Origin: CAYLJO01 sp964383905
Lineage (GTDB): Bacteria > Acidobacteriota > Blastocatellia > Pyrinomonadales > Pyrinomonadaceae
Length of the DNA stretch: 15,809 bases
NCBI GenBank assembly: GCA_964383905.1
Contig: CAYLJO010000149.1
Span: 1-15,809, forward strand
Reading direction: 5' to 3'
A program made the position numbers and the translations under genes. Shown here piece by piece: positions 1 to 7,125 of the stretch. Each line of letters starts with the position of its first letter. Position 1 is the stretch's first letter. Below the pieces are notes generated by a model. It saw only the letters and a program-made list of their open reading frames with translations. It searched no databases and was not told the DNA's origin.

Positions 1-1
1 G

Positions 2-154
2 ACGACGCTGATCGGCGCGGGCTATGGCGCCGGGCTCGGCGCGCTCATCGGCGGCAGGCATGGCGCGGCGATTGGCGCACTGGCCGGAGGGGGCGGAGCG
101 GCGCTCTACACTTACGGAATCCGTCGCCGTCACCGCGATTACCGCCGGTACTAA
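2..154 (+). CDS. Glycine-zipper-like protein, C-terminal part
   Basis: This is an open reading frame running in from the left edge and ending at TAA 152-154; the start lies outside the window, and only 50 residues are visible. They consist of small-residue repeats (GAGYGAGLGALIGG, then GAAIGALAGGGGAAL) followed by a basic, tyrosine-rich tail ending RRHRDYRRY. Alternating glycines every three to four residues are the mark of glycine-zipper segments, which pack as tight membrane helices or oligomers and occur in many small exported envelope proteins. Codon bias matches the neighbouring genes, which supports real coding. No specific role can be given from this fragment. Confidence 0.6.
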   Translation, partial: TTLIGAGYGAGLGALIGGRHGAAIGALAGGGGAALYTYGIRRRHRDYRRY

Positions 155-213
155 AATTTCCTCGCTGTAAAATCTTATTTTGAGAAAACGCGGGCCGAGG
201 ACAAGAGCACAAG

Positions 214-230
214 AGCGGAGATGCTCCGCT
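214..230. terminator. Short hairpin between convergent genes, possible terminator
   Basis: A perfect 7-bp inverted repeat (AGCGGAG / CTCCGCT) with a 3-nt loop lies between the plus-strand gene ending at 154 and the minus-strand gene ending at 276. There is no run of T on either side, only a mildly T-rich stretch on the minus strand, so termination is plausible but not certain. Confidence 0.35.
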
Positions 231-275
231 GGGGACGCCGCCGCGCGCCCTGCCCCTACAATTTCGGCAGTACGG

Positions 276-728
276 TTATTGTTCATTTAAGTCCACGGCG
301 GCGATGGGCACATCCCAGTGCCCGGCCAGTATCTCGAACCGGCGCTGCTCCTCGTGCTTGAACGTCTCCTGGTCCGGAAAGAGCTGCTTGAGGAGTGCGG
401 TCTCGTCGAAAGCAGCATGATAGGTGGTCGCGTTCTTAAAGACGATCGTGACCCGGTAGTCCCAGCGCCCGTCTTCGGTGGCGTGATAGCGAGGCTTCGC
501 GGCCGTTACCTGAAGAATGCGGCCAATCTCCACCTCCTTCTTGAGCAAGGGATAATGATTCTTCCTGAATAGACGAAAGAATTCATCCTGATAACCCCAC
601 CGAACCTTATAGTAGTATTCAACGACAAAAGGTTTTTCCTGTTCTTTCGCCTGCGCACCTGCCGTCTGACCGTGAGCAAGGGGCGACGCGGCAATCACGA
701 GCATCGCACCGATAAAGATTCGCTTCAT
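276..728 (-). CDS. Small exported protein of unknown function
   Basis: The predicted protein has 150 residues. It opens with a signal peptide: MKR, a hydrophobic stretch (IFIGAMLVIAASPL), and a likely cleavage site after AHG near residue 20. The mature part is rich in aromatic and charged residues (EYYYKVRWGYQDEFFRLF, then a tryptophan and tyrosine-rich beta region). The pattern of YYKV..G..DEF..LF followed by long strands loosely recalls dimeric alpha-beta barrel proteins, but I do not recognise a family. I chose the ATG at 728 because an AAAGG motif lies 10 nt before it. A GTG at 737 in the same frame would sit almost on top of that motif. A good promoter candidate lies just upstream, so it is probably a single-gene unit acting in the periplasm. 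Confidence 0.75.
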   Translation of the reverse strand: MKRIFIGAMLVIAASPLAHGQTAGAQAKEQEKPFVVEYYYKVRWGYQDEFFRLFRKNHYPLLKKEVEIGRILQVTAAKPRYHATEDGRWDYRVTIVFKNATTYHAAFDETALLKQLFPDQETFKHEEQRRFEILAGHWDVPIAAVDLNEQ

Positions 729-770
729 GGGGGCCACACCTTTCAGAAAAGGAATAGGAAACGCGCCATA

Positions 771-799
771 CTTCTATGCAAAATTGGGCGGCGAGTCAA
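771..799 (-). promoter_or_regulatory. Sigma-70-type promoter for the exported protein gene
   Basis: On the minus strand TTGACT (799-794) and TAGAAG (776-771) are separated by exactly 17 bp. The -35 box matches the consensus at five of six positions and the -10 at four of six. Transcription would start near 764, giving a leader of about 36 nt before the ATG at 728. Confidence 0.5.
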
Positions 800-828
800 T
801 GATATTCCCCGGGCTAATCTGCTAATAC

Positions 829-869
829 AGGGCCCGCCCGTTTCGAGATAAAGAGTATGGGCGGGCCCT
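829..869. repeat. GC-rich inverted repeat
   Basis: Perfect 11-bp arms (AGGGCCCGCCC at 829-839 and its complement at 859-869) flank a 19-nt AT-richer loop. It lies upstream of the small exported gene and downstream of the PilZ gene terminator, both on the minus strand. No T run follows on either strand. It may be a second termination or transcript-stability structure, or a binding site. Confidence 0.4.
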
Positions 870-937
870 TCACTGCGAAGGCCGCCAGAGGTATCCTGAT
901 TGTAGGCGGTGATTCTAAGACCTGGCACAAAACAGGA

Positions 938-968
938 AACGGGCGAGCTCTTGTGGAACTCGCCCGTT
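938..968 (-). terminator. Rho-independent terminator after the PilZ gene
   Basis: Perfect 10-bp arms (AACGGGCGAG / CTCGCCCGTT) enclose an 11-nt loop, 27 nt past the stop of the minus-strand PilZ gene. Read on the minus strand the stem is followed by TTCCTGTTTTGT, a T-rich tail. This probably ends the transcript of the minus-strand block. Confidence 0.6.
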
Positions 969-994
969 GATCTCTTAGCGCCGATCTATGCTTA

Positions 995-1438
995 TTATGT
1001 GGGGCTTTCTATTGTGCGCAGATATTCCATTAAACGAGCGCGGTCACTGTCACTGATCTTAGTGATACGCGCTCCGATCAGATGCTGCCCGTCAGCCTCA
1101 TCTTCACTCAACTCTTCATAGCGGACCGGCGTCGCGTGGATCTCCACCTGTCCTGACGGAAGATCCAGCAGCACGATCCGCAACTGACATCGCTGGTCGG
1201 TTAGATAATGCTCGCCGATCCGCAGAGAGGGCACAACAATCCCCAAACCTGCCGTGCTGATGTCACGCGTGTGGCCTTCGAGCGGCCGCAGGTAGGCACA
1301 TTCACTGCTCGCATCCTGGTCAACCAGTGAAAGACTGAACAGTAGCCGGACTTTGCGCTGCGCTCTAAACCGGGGAGAGTGGCGGCGATCGTAGAGGTCG
1401 CGCAGACGTGTGGTGATGGAGCGGATCAGTTCTGACAA
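995..1438 (-). CDS. PilZ-domain protein (probable cyclic di-GMP receptor)
   Basis: The predicted protein has 147 residues and lacks a signal peptide or membrane helix, so it is cytosolic. Both PilZ signatures needed for cyclic di-GMP binding are present: RxxxR at residues 19-23 (RHSPR) and DxSxxG at 59-64 (DISTAG), followed by the usual beta-barrel strands and a closing GARITKI segment near 122. The N-terminal 18 residues form a charged helix. It is nearly a stand-alone PilZ domain, a type that acts by binding a partner protein. Translation starts at TTG 1438, the only usable start after an in-frame stop, with GGAGG 11 nt upstream. It lies 151 bp after mreB on the same strand, with a GGDEF gene further upstream. 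A link to MreB or envelope growth is inferred from position only. Confidence 0.85.
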   Translation of the reverse strand: MSELIRSITTRLRDLYDRRHSPRFRAQRKVRLLFSLSLVDQDASSECAYLRPLEGHTRDISTAGLGIVVPSLRIGEHYLTDQRCQLRIVLLDLPSGQVEIHATPVRYEELSEDEADGQHLIGARITKISDSDRARLMEYLRTIESPT

Positions 1439-1567
1439 TTTGCTACGTACCTCCGCCGGTTAATAGCATTCGTCGTAAATGAGTTATAGCCGGATCCGTC
1501 GAGGTTCACCTGGCGACATAGTTCCAGGACTAAAGGAATCAAGAGCCATGCAACCAGGTGGTAAATA

Positions 1568-1587
1568 AGGGGCAGGCCACGTCCCCT
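1568..1587 (-). terminator. Weak hairpin just after mreB
   Basis: AGGGG and CCCCT arms of 5 bp, with some internal pairing, lie immediately after the mreB stop. On the minus strand they are followed by TATTTACC. It could reduce read-through from mreB to the PilZ gene, or be chance. Confidence 0.25.
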
Positions 1588-1589
1588 AA

Positions 1590-2633
1590 TCAAGCTCTGA
1601 AGATGGCGTTGTCGCACTTGACGCTCTTGAGAAGGTTGAAATCGGAGAGCATTTTCCCCGTTCCCATGACCACAGACGCAAGAGGGTCATCGGCTATGGA
1701 CACGGGCAGTCCCGTTTCAATCGAGAGGCGGCGATCCAGGTTCTTGAGCAACGCCCCGCCCCCCGTCAGCACGATGCCGCGCTCAACAATGTCGGCCGAT
1801 AACTCCGGCGGCGTCCGCTCCAGCGCCACCCGCACGGCGTTGACAATAGTTGAAACGGAGTCGGCGAGCGCTTCTCGTATCTCGTCATCCGTAATCGTAA
1901 TAGTTTTCGGAATCCCTTCGATCAAATTGCGCCCGCGGACTTCCATCGACAACTGCTCGTCCAGCGGGAACGCTGACCCTAACTCGATCTTGATCTGCTC
2001 GGCCGTCCGCTCCCCGATCAGCAGGTTGTACTTCCGCTTGATGTACTGGGCAACGGCCTCATCCATCGCGTTGCCGGCGACGCGGACGGCGCGCGAGTAG
2101 ACGATTCCGCTCAGCGAGATCACGGCGATGTCTGTGGTCCCCCCCCCGATGTCCACCACCATATTCCCGTGCGGCTCGGTGATCGGCAGCCCCGCGCCGA
2201 TGGCCGCCGCCATCGCCTCCTCCACCAGGTAGACTTCTGACGCCTTGGCGCGGTAGGCCGAGTCCTCCACGGCCCGGCGCTCGACCTGCGTGATCTCGGA
2301 GGGGATGCCGATGACGACGCGCGGGGAGACCCAGGTCTTGCCGTTGTGGGCCTTGCGGATGAAGTGTTGGAGCATCTTCTCGGTGACTTCGAAGTTGGCG
2401 ATGACGCCGTCTTTCATCGGGCGGATCGCCACGATATTGCCGGGCGTGCGACCCAGCATCTCTTTCGCGTCGCGCCCGACCGCTTCGACGGCATTGGTGA
2501 TCTTATTGATGGCAACAATTGACGGCTCGGAAACCACAATTCCGCGCCCCTTGGCGTAGACGAGTGTATTAGCAGTGCCGAGATCTATGGCGAGATCGCT
2601 TGAGAACAGGCTAAATACTGATTTAAAAGGCAT
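1590..2633 (-). CDS. mreB: Rod-shape-determining actin MreB
   Basis: The 347-residue protein is full length for MreB. It is the bacterial actin that forms membrane-bound filaments and steers the cell-wall elongation complex. Visible actin-fold motifs are phosphate loop 1 (DLGTANTLVY, 17-26), GRTPGNIVAIRPMKDGVIAN (61-80), phosphate loop 2 (DIGGGTTDIAVIS, 161-173) and the adenosine motif (LTGGGALLKNLD, 289-300). The N-terminus (MPFKSVFSLF) is a short hydrophobic and basic segment like the membrane-binding helix of Gram-negative MreB. The ATG at 2633 follows a purine-rich GGAAGAAG. Unlike the common mreBCD order, no mreC or mreD follows; the next gene is a PilZ protein. The 170-bp leader is long enough for its own promoter, although read-through from the diguanylate cyclase gene is possible. 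Confidence 0.97.
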   Translation of the reverse strand: MPFKSVFSLFSSDLAIDLGTANTLVYAKGRGIVVSEPSIVAINKITNAVEAVGRDAKEMLGRTPGNIVAIRPMKDGVIANFEVTEKMLQHFIRKAHNGKTWVSPRVVIGIPSEITQVERRAVEDSAYRAKASEVYLVEEAMAAAIGAGLPITEPHGNMVVDIGGGTTDIAVISLSGIVYSRAVRVAGNAMDEAVAQYIKRKYNLLIGERTAEQIKIELGSAFPLDEQLSMEVRGRNLIEGIPKTITITDDEIREALADSVSTIVNAVRVALERTPPELSADIVERGIVLTGGGALLKNLDRRLSIETGLPVSIADDPLASVVMGTGKMLSDFNLLKSVKCDNAIFRA

Positions 2634-2682
2634 CTAGTTTCTTCTTCCGTATCCTATGGAGAATGTATGCGCTCGGAGGGGG

Positions 2683-2753
2683 GTGAGCGGTTCGCGCACA
2701 TGCGCTGCCTGTAACGATTAACCGCCTGGCGTTCGGACGAGAAAGCCGCTCAC
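2683..2753. repeat. Long-range inverted repeat in the mreB leader
   Basis: GTGAGCGG at 2683-2690 is perfectly complemented by CCGCTCAC at 2746-2753. A second pair, GGTTCGC (2689-2695) and GCGAACC (2763-2769), overlaps the first, so the two stems exclude each other. Both lie between the diguanylate cyclase stop and the mreB start. The role is unknown and chance is possible in GC-rich DNA. Confidence 0.3.
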
Positions 2754-2803
2754 CGCACGAGAGCGAACCTACTAAGATACACCGAAGTAGCGCTAATACG
2801 CTA

Positions 2804-4366
2804 TCAAGAAATCGCTTTTTCGTCTTTGGTTGGAAGAATTTGTGTGGGTGAGGTGGCAAAGCGCACGCAGTTCTTGCGGGCCGCCTTTGCTTCATACATC
2901 GCCGCGTCGGCGGAAGCGACCAACTGCTGCGGCGAAGAGGCATGCTGGGGGAAGGCCGCGATGCCGAAACTCGCGGTCAGTCGTAGGTTTAGGCGGCGGC
3001 CGCCGGTGAAGGTGTGGCGCGCGATCTTTTCGCGCACCCGCTCGGCGACAACCGACGCTTGCTCGACGCTGCTTTCCGGCAGGATGATGACGAATTCATC
3101 CCCGCCATAACGCACCACTATATCCGTATCACGTACGGAGGCGAGAATAACTGCCGCCATCTCCATCAAAACGTGTGAGCCCACGAGGTGGCCGTACACG
3201 TCGTTGATTCCCTTGAAATCGTCGAGGTCGAGAAAGAGCACCGTGAGGTTTGAGCCGTAACGTCGCGCCCGCTTGACTTCGCCTACCAGGTAATGGCGCA
3301 GGTAGCGCGCGTTGTGGAGCTTTGTCAGATCGTCGGTTTGCGACAGCCGCTCGGCTTCGGCGATCCGCACGGCGTTGGCCAGCGCGTGAGCGATCGGCGG
3401 GGCGAGCGCGCCCAGTAGCGCGGCGTCCCCCTTGGTAAAGGAACGTTGATCCGTCCCTTCGCGCACCGCTTCGAGCACGCCGATCACCCTTTCGCCACTC
3501 ACGAGCGGCACGGCGAGCAGGCGCCGTCTTTTCTGAGTCTTTCTGACGGTTTCGAGCGTGCCGACCGCCTCAAGTGCCGCCTTCGATTCCGTGCCCGACA
3601 GCATCAACGCATCGCCACCTAACGTGCGCCGCCAGTCGCCTTCCGGTATCTCGCGCTCGCTCGCCGTCAGACCACGCACGGCTAACGGTTCGAGGGACGC
3701 CGGCTCGGCCCCACTTGTCTCTGACGTGAGATAGATGGTCCAGCGGTCGGCGCTCACCAGTGGCGCGAAACCGGCCAGCGCACTGTCGGCCGCGCTCTTT
3801 TGGTCGCCGGTGAAGTGCAGTGATGCGACCAGCTCAAAGGCCGCCCGCAACTTGCGCGCAGGAAGCCCCGAAGGAAGCAGCGAAAAGCTCGGCTCGGCAG
3901 AGCTTTCAATGTGAGGTGGCAGTCGCAGCTCGCCGGTGGTTCCGCGCGCTTCGAGTTCGCGCAGAAGCGCGGGCAATTGTGCCGGCTTGTCGGCAACGGC
4001 GCGAAAGCCAAGCCGCTTGAGGGTTGCGCTATCGGGCAAGCCATGATTGGGTACCGCGACGCGACCATTATTGGTGTGTCGCCGACAGGCAACGATGGGT
4101 ACGCCGGGCCAGGTCAAAGCAGCATGCTTGATGGCCGCACGGAGTTCCATCGAGTCCGCACCCCCCACCACCTCGTAGAGCACGGCCAGCGGTAGCGTTT
4201 CATCCGCTTCGCTCACATAGTGGCGCGCATGCCGGAGGGCAACGGCCGTCGCGACTTCCACTTCGCGCATCCCCTCGATCAAGGCCGGGATGCCCGCTTC
4301 CTGCAGGGCTTCAATCAGCGTTAGCGCCGGAGCTTCATGCGCATCTGTAAGTAAGACTACATGCAT
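2804..4366 (-). CDS. GAF-GGDEF diguanylate cyclase with receiver-like N-terminus
   Basis: The predicted protein has 520 residues and should make cyclic di-GMP from two GTP in the cytosol. Residues 1-140 have a flavodoxin-like alternation of strands and helices resembling a response-regulator receiver, but I see no clear phospho-acceptor aspartate set, so it may be a pseudo-receiver. Residues about 170-335 look like a GAF sensor domain (VPLVSGERVIGVLEA). The GGDEF domain (about 340-505) has DLTKLHN, FLDLDDFKGIND, the intact active site YGGDEF at 420-425 and the inhibitory I-site RDTD at 412-415, exactly five residues before it, so product inhibition is expected. I chose ATG 4366; an upstream frame extension to 4549 would overlap the FecR gene and reads as non-coding. 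The gap to the FecR gene is only 16 nt, so the two are very likely cotranscribed. Confidence 0.93.
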   Translation of the reverse strand: MHVVLLTDAHEAPALTLIEALQEAGIPALIEGMREVEVATAVALRHARHYVSEADETLPLAVLYEVVGGADSMELRAAIKHAALTWPGVPIVACRRHTNNGRVAVPNHGLPDSATLKRLGFRAVADKPAQLPALLRELEARGTTGELRLPPHIESSAEPSFSLLPSGLPARKLRAAFELVASLHFTGDQKSAADSALAGFAPLVSADRWTIYLTSETSGAEPASLEPLAVRGLTASEREIPEGDWRRTLGGDALMLSGTESKAALEAVGTLETVRKTQKRRRLLAVPLVSGERVIGVLEAVREGTDQRSFTKGDAALLGALAPPIAHALANAVRIAEAERLSQTDDLTKLHNARYLRHYLVGEVKRARRYGSNLTVLFLDLDDFKGINDVYGHLVGSHVLMEMAAVILASVRDTDIVVRYGGDEFVIILPESSVEQASVVAERVREKIARHTFTGGRRLNLRLTASFGIAAFPQHASSPQQLVASADAAMYEAKAARKNCVRFATSPTQILPTKDEKAIS

Positions 4367-4382
4367 CTTTATCCAGGGCCGG

Positions 4383-5642
4383 CTATCTATTGCTCGAACG
4401 CGGATCGTTGCCGGAAAGCGGAACTTTGTACTGATTCCTGTTCCCCATCGGATCGTGCGCTTCGGCCATGACCTCGCGCGCGCCGGCGGGCGCCGTGATC
4501 TGTAATTGGAAGGTCTCGTCGCTTGCCGCCAGCGTTTCGCGCCCCGCAATTCGTATGGTTGTGCCCGGCTGCGCGCGCCCGCGGATCAGGTACACGTTGC
4601 CCCCAACGTATTCTGTAGACCAGTTGGAAACGACGACACGGTCGCCCGTCCCACGCGGTACGACGAAGAATTTCAACGGCTCGCTCCAATCACTTGTTTG
4701 TCCCGTGTCGGCCGTCGCCCGCACGCGCCAGAAGTAGACGCCCGGTCGCAGATCGCTCGCGCTAAATTCCGTGGTCCCCAGTTGATCCCGCTCGATGACT
4801 TTTCCGTCGGCGACAAAGAAGGGGGAGGTCGCGACCTCCACGCGGTAATAAGCCGCGATGCCCGATTGCGGGCGCTGCCAGTGCAGCGGGACGCTGGCCG
4901 AGCCATTCGCCCCGGCAAAAACCTTTTCCAGGTCGCGCGGTCCCACCGGCGATGGAACCTCTAGCAGGCGCTGCGGACGGGCCAGCGTGCCGGATGGGTT
5001 AACAGAGAGATATTCGCCCCCGTGCACGGTTGTCTTCTCACCGTTCCGGTTAGCGGTCTCGATGATACCGTTATTGACGCGAATCTCTTCCGTGCCCTCA
5101 GGGTTGACGCCAAAGCTGGCGCCGGTCTGTTCGCCGATCTTGTTCTGGGTCTTCGGCGTTTCGACGACGTTGTTCGCGCCCGCGGGCTGCTGCTCGGTGC
5201 GAACATTGATCTGCCCGCTGTCAACCACAACCCGTACATTTGTTCGCTGGCCGCCTTCGGCGGTGGTATTGTCGCGGATGATGACCGTGCTGTTCGGACG
5301 GACGAGCAGTGTCGAGCCATCGGCCATGCTGAGCCGCGCCCGCCCGTCAGCCTGCGTTTGCACTGTGTCGCCAGGATACAGTTGCGTTTCGCCGCTGGCC
5401 ACGACGGTCTCCCGTGTCGCGGAACGCACCACGCGCACGTCCCCTTCAAACGAGATAAACCGCGCTCCGGCGGGCGCCTTCGGTCCGGCCCCCACATTTT
5501 TGAAGGGGTTTCCGTACTTCCAGACATAGATGCTTGCGCCGGCCGCCAGAACGGCCACAACAAAAAGAGCAATGATGATGTAGATGAAGCGCTTCTGGAC
5601 TACCCACCATTCGTAGTCCAAGCCACTAGATACTTTTGCCAT
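4383..5642 (-). CDS. FecR-domain membrane protein with fibronectin-like C-terminus
   Basis: The 419-residue protein has one transmembrane helix at residues 19-40 (FIYIIIALFVVAVLAAGASIYV follows basic QKR), leaving most of the chain outside the cytoplasm. Residues about 62-215 form a FecR-type domain, seen in ARFISFEGDVRVVRS, LYPGDTVQTQADGRARLSMADGS and FGVNPEGTEEIRVNNGIIET. Residues about 230-330 resemble a fibronectin type III module (YRVEVATSPFF, GVYFWRVRAT), followed by a final beta domain (about 335-410). Classical FecR relays iron signals to a sigma factor, but there is no sigma-factor or TonB-receptor gene here, so a structural or envelope-sensing role is more likely. It is the first gene before the diguanylate cyclase. 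ATG 5642 has only a weak ribosome-binding site. The exact partner is unknown. Confidence 0.85.
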   Translation of the reverse strand: MAKVSSGLDYEWWVVQKRFIYIIIALFVVAVLAAGASIYVWKYGNPFKNVGAGPKAPAGARFISFEGDVRVVRSATRETVVASGETQLYPGDTVQTQADGRARLSMADGSTLLVRPNSTVIIRDNTTAEGGQRTNVRVVVDSGQINVRTEQQPAGANNVVETPKTQNKIGEQTGASFGVNPEGTEEIRVNNGIIETANRNGEKTTVHGGEYLSVNPSGTLARPQRLLEVPSPVGPRDLEKVFAGANGSASVPLHWQRPQSGIAAYYRVEVATSPFFVADGKVIERDQLGTTEFSASDLRPGVYFWRVRATADTGQTSDWSEPLKFFVVPRGTGDRVVVSNWSTEYVGGNVYLIRGRAQPGTTIRIAGRETLAASDETFQLQITAPAGAREVMAEAHDPMGNRNQYKVPLSGNDPRSSNR

Positions 5643-5749
5643 TTTAAGAAACAGACCTGAATCTGTGCGCGGCCAAAATAACGAGCGAGTTTTTCGAGTG
5701 AGAGGTAACCTCCGTCCTCCCCTATTTAAGAGGCGGAGCCGGCTTCGCG

Positions 5750-5772
5750 CGGTAGAGTATACACTTCTACCG
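5750..5772. promoter_or_regulatory. Palindrome with embedded -10-like box upstream of the FecR gene
   Basis: Perfect 7-bp arms (CGGTAGA 5750-5756, TCTACCG 5766-5772) enclose 9 nt. On the minus strand TATACT (5761-5756) reads as a -10 box inside the palindrome, about 110 bp before the FecR start. No convincing -35 was found at 17 bp. An operator overlapping a promoter is one reading; a leader hairpin is another. Confidence 0.35.
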
Positions 5773-5853
5773 AATTAAGAAATTAACATAATTAACAGCT
5801 TTATTCAAGTGTTTTGTTAAAATAACAGAGAAAAATAAAAATTAACAAACATT
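5773..5853. promoter_or_regulatory. AT-rich spacer with repeated ATTAAC motifs
   Basis: This stretch is far richer in A and T than the rest of the window. ATTAAC occurs at 5782, 5791 and 5841, and TTGTTAA (5814-5820) is the complement of TTAACAA (5842-5848). It follows the TerC stop and precedes the FecR gene on the minus strand. A weak TTGAAT (5808-5803) with TAATTT (5785-5780) at 17 bp is a possible promoter. The region may also act as a T-rich end for the TerC transcript or as a site for a nucleoid protein. Confidence 0.35.
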
Positions 5854-6900
5854 TTACACTTGCCCTTGTCTCTTCTGGCGGCTGCCGGTTTTTGACACCT
5901 CATTCCTATTAAGCGGCGGGCTAAAATCTTCCGGTGTCACCGGCATGGCGGGCGCGTCTACTTTCCGCGGCCAGATAAAGGAAGCGGCCACAGACAAGAA
6001 CAGCACTATGGCCACGACGGCGAGAGAAATGTGAATGGAGATGTCCACGTTTACCACCGGGAGGAGCATCTTGATGCCGATAAAGGTTAACACGACGGCG
6101 AGGCCGATGTTGAGGTAATGAAACTTCTCAACCATGCTGGCCAGCAAAAAATAGAGGGTTCGCAGGCCGAGGATAGCAAAAACGTTGGAGGTATAGATGA
6201 TAAAGGTATCATTCGTCACAGCGAAGATCGCCGGAATTGAATCGACGGCGAACATCAGGTCGGTGATTTCCACGATCATCAGTACCAGCAGCAGCAACGT
6301 GCCACTTGCTTGCCCGTCAACGCGCGTGAAAAAGTTCTTGCCATCGTAATAACGCGTAATTGGAATGAAGCGCGTGACGAACCGCACCAGCGGGTTGCGC
6401 TCCGGTCCCATATTCGTCTCTTCCTGGCGGAACATCTTGATCCCCGTATAGACCAGAAATGCGCCGAAGAGGTAAAGGACTTGATGCCCTAAATAATTGA
6501 TCAGCGCCGCGCCGGAGAAGATCATTGTAATGCGCATTAAGAGCGCGCCCAGCACGCCCCAGAACAGAACACGATGCTGGTATTGATCCGGAACTTTGAA
6601 ATAGGAGAAGACGAGCAGGAAAACGAAGAGATTATCCACCGACAACGATAATTCGATCAGATAGCCGGTCAGAAACTGCAGCCCCCGTGTGCTGCCAAAA
6701 TTAAGGAAAACGATTCCGGCGAAGGCGAGCGCCAGCGCTACCCAGACGGCGCTCCAAACGGCCGCCCGTCGAGGGGTGAAGCTTCGAGCTTTACGGTTAA
6801 GAAGACCGAGATCAATGACCAGCATGAGCAGGATAAAGGCGCCGAACCCGACCCACGCCCAGATTGAATGTTCCATCAGTTGCATTGCGGCGAGTAACAT
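5854..6900 (-). CDS. TerC-family integral membrane protein (probable metal exporter)
   Basis: About 348 residues with eight or nine hydrophobic segments. Two acidic membrane motifs mark the TerC/Alx family: ELSLSVDNLFVFLLVF near the second third of the N-terminal half and EITDLMFAVDSIPAIFAVT after a soluble loop. Family members such as E. coli Alx and B. subtilis YceF/YkoY export manganese or help metal loading of exported enzymes, and the paired acidic residues are thought to bind the metal. The C-terminal 35 residues are polar and not conserved in kind. The start is uncertain: no clear ribosome-binding site precedes TTG 6921, ATG 6900 or ATG 6876, and homologues usually begin like MEHSIWAWVGF, which would favour 6876. 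I see no yybP-ykoY manganese riboswitch pattern upstream. No tellurite-resistance cluster accompanies it. Confidence 0.9.
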   Translation of the reverse strand: MLLAAMQLMEHSIWAWVGFGAFILLMLVIDLGLLNRKARSFTPRRAAVWSAVWVALALAFAGIVFLNFGSTRGLQFLTGYLIELSLSVDNLFVFLLVFSYFKVPDQYQHRVLFWGVLGALLMRITMIFSGAALINYLGHQVLYLFGAFLVYTGIKMFRQEETNMGPERNPLVRFVTRFIPITRYYDGKNFFTRVDGQASGTLLLLVLMIVEITDLMFAVDSIPAIFAVTNDTFIIYTSNVFAILGLRTLYFLLASMVEKFHYLNIGLAVVLTFIGIKMLLPVVNVDISIHISLAVVAIVLFLSVAASFIWPRKVDAPAMPVTPEDFSPPLNRNEVSKTGSRQKRQGQV

Positions 6901-6999
6901 AGCATTCGCTATCGCGCGCAATCAAACCGCGTGTTGGTACGATCCTTCACCCTCGCGCGCGCCGGCGGCAGAATAGAGGGCAGAAGCATCACGCCGGAG

Positions 7000-7029
7000 T
7001 TGCAGCACTGTATACATCTCAATTACAAT
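7000..7029 (+). promoter_or_regulatory. Possible promoter of the PpiD/SurA-like gene
   Basis: TTGCAG (7000-7005) and TACAAT (7024-7029) are 18 bp apart. The -10 matches at five of six positions, the -35 at only three. Transcription would start near 7036 and place the heptad repeat hairpin wholly inside the leader. Confidence 0.35.
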
Positions 7030-7045
7030 TTATCGTTTACCGGAA

Positions 7046-7109
7046 GTAGTTAGTAGGCAGCAATCAGTAATGAGCTTTATCTGACTACTGACTACTGTCT
7101 ACTGATCAC
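7046..7109. repeat. Heptad short-tandem-repeat hairpin
   Basis: Four imperfect GTAGTCA-like heptads (GTAGTTA, GTAGGCA, GCAATCA, GTAATGA at 7046-7073) face four complementary heptads (TGACTAC, TGACTAC, TGTCTAC, TGATCAC at 7082-7109) across an 8-nt gap. They can fold as an imperfect hairpin in several registers. The right arm ends 5 nt before the AAGGA ribosome-binding site (7114-7118) of the next gene. The arrangement resembles the short tandemly repeated sequences known from cyanobacterial spacers. Confidence 0.7.
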
Positions 7110-7125
7110 TTTAGAAGGACCTGGA

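Noticed and set aside
743..928. Small minus-strand frame in the spacer
   Set aside because: It spans the GC-rich hairpin and the promoter of the exported protein gene, with no ribosome-binding site or coding pattern.
4367..4549. Upstream extension of the diguanylate cyclase frame
   Set aside because: It overlaps the FecR coding sequence, its residues are arginine- and proline-rich as in shadow frames, and the receiver-like fold starts at the ATG at 4366.
6901..7020. yybP-ykoY manganese riboswitch before the TerC gene
   Set aside because: I looked for its conserved paired loops upstream of the gene on the minus strand and did not see them.
7046..7109. CRISPR array
   Set aside because: The repeats are 7 nt, contiguous and without spacers, and no cas gene is present.
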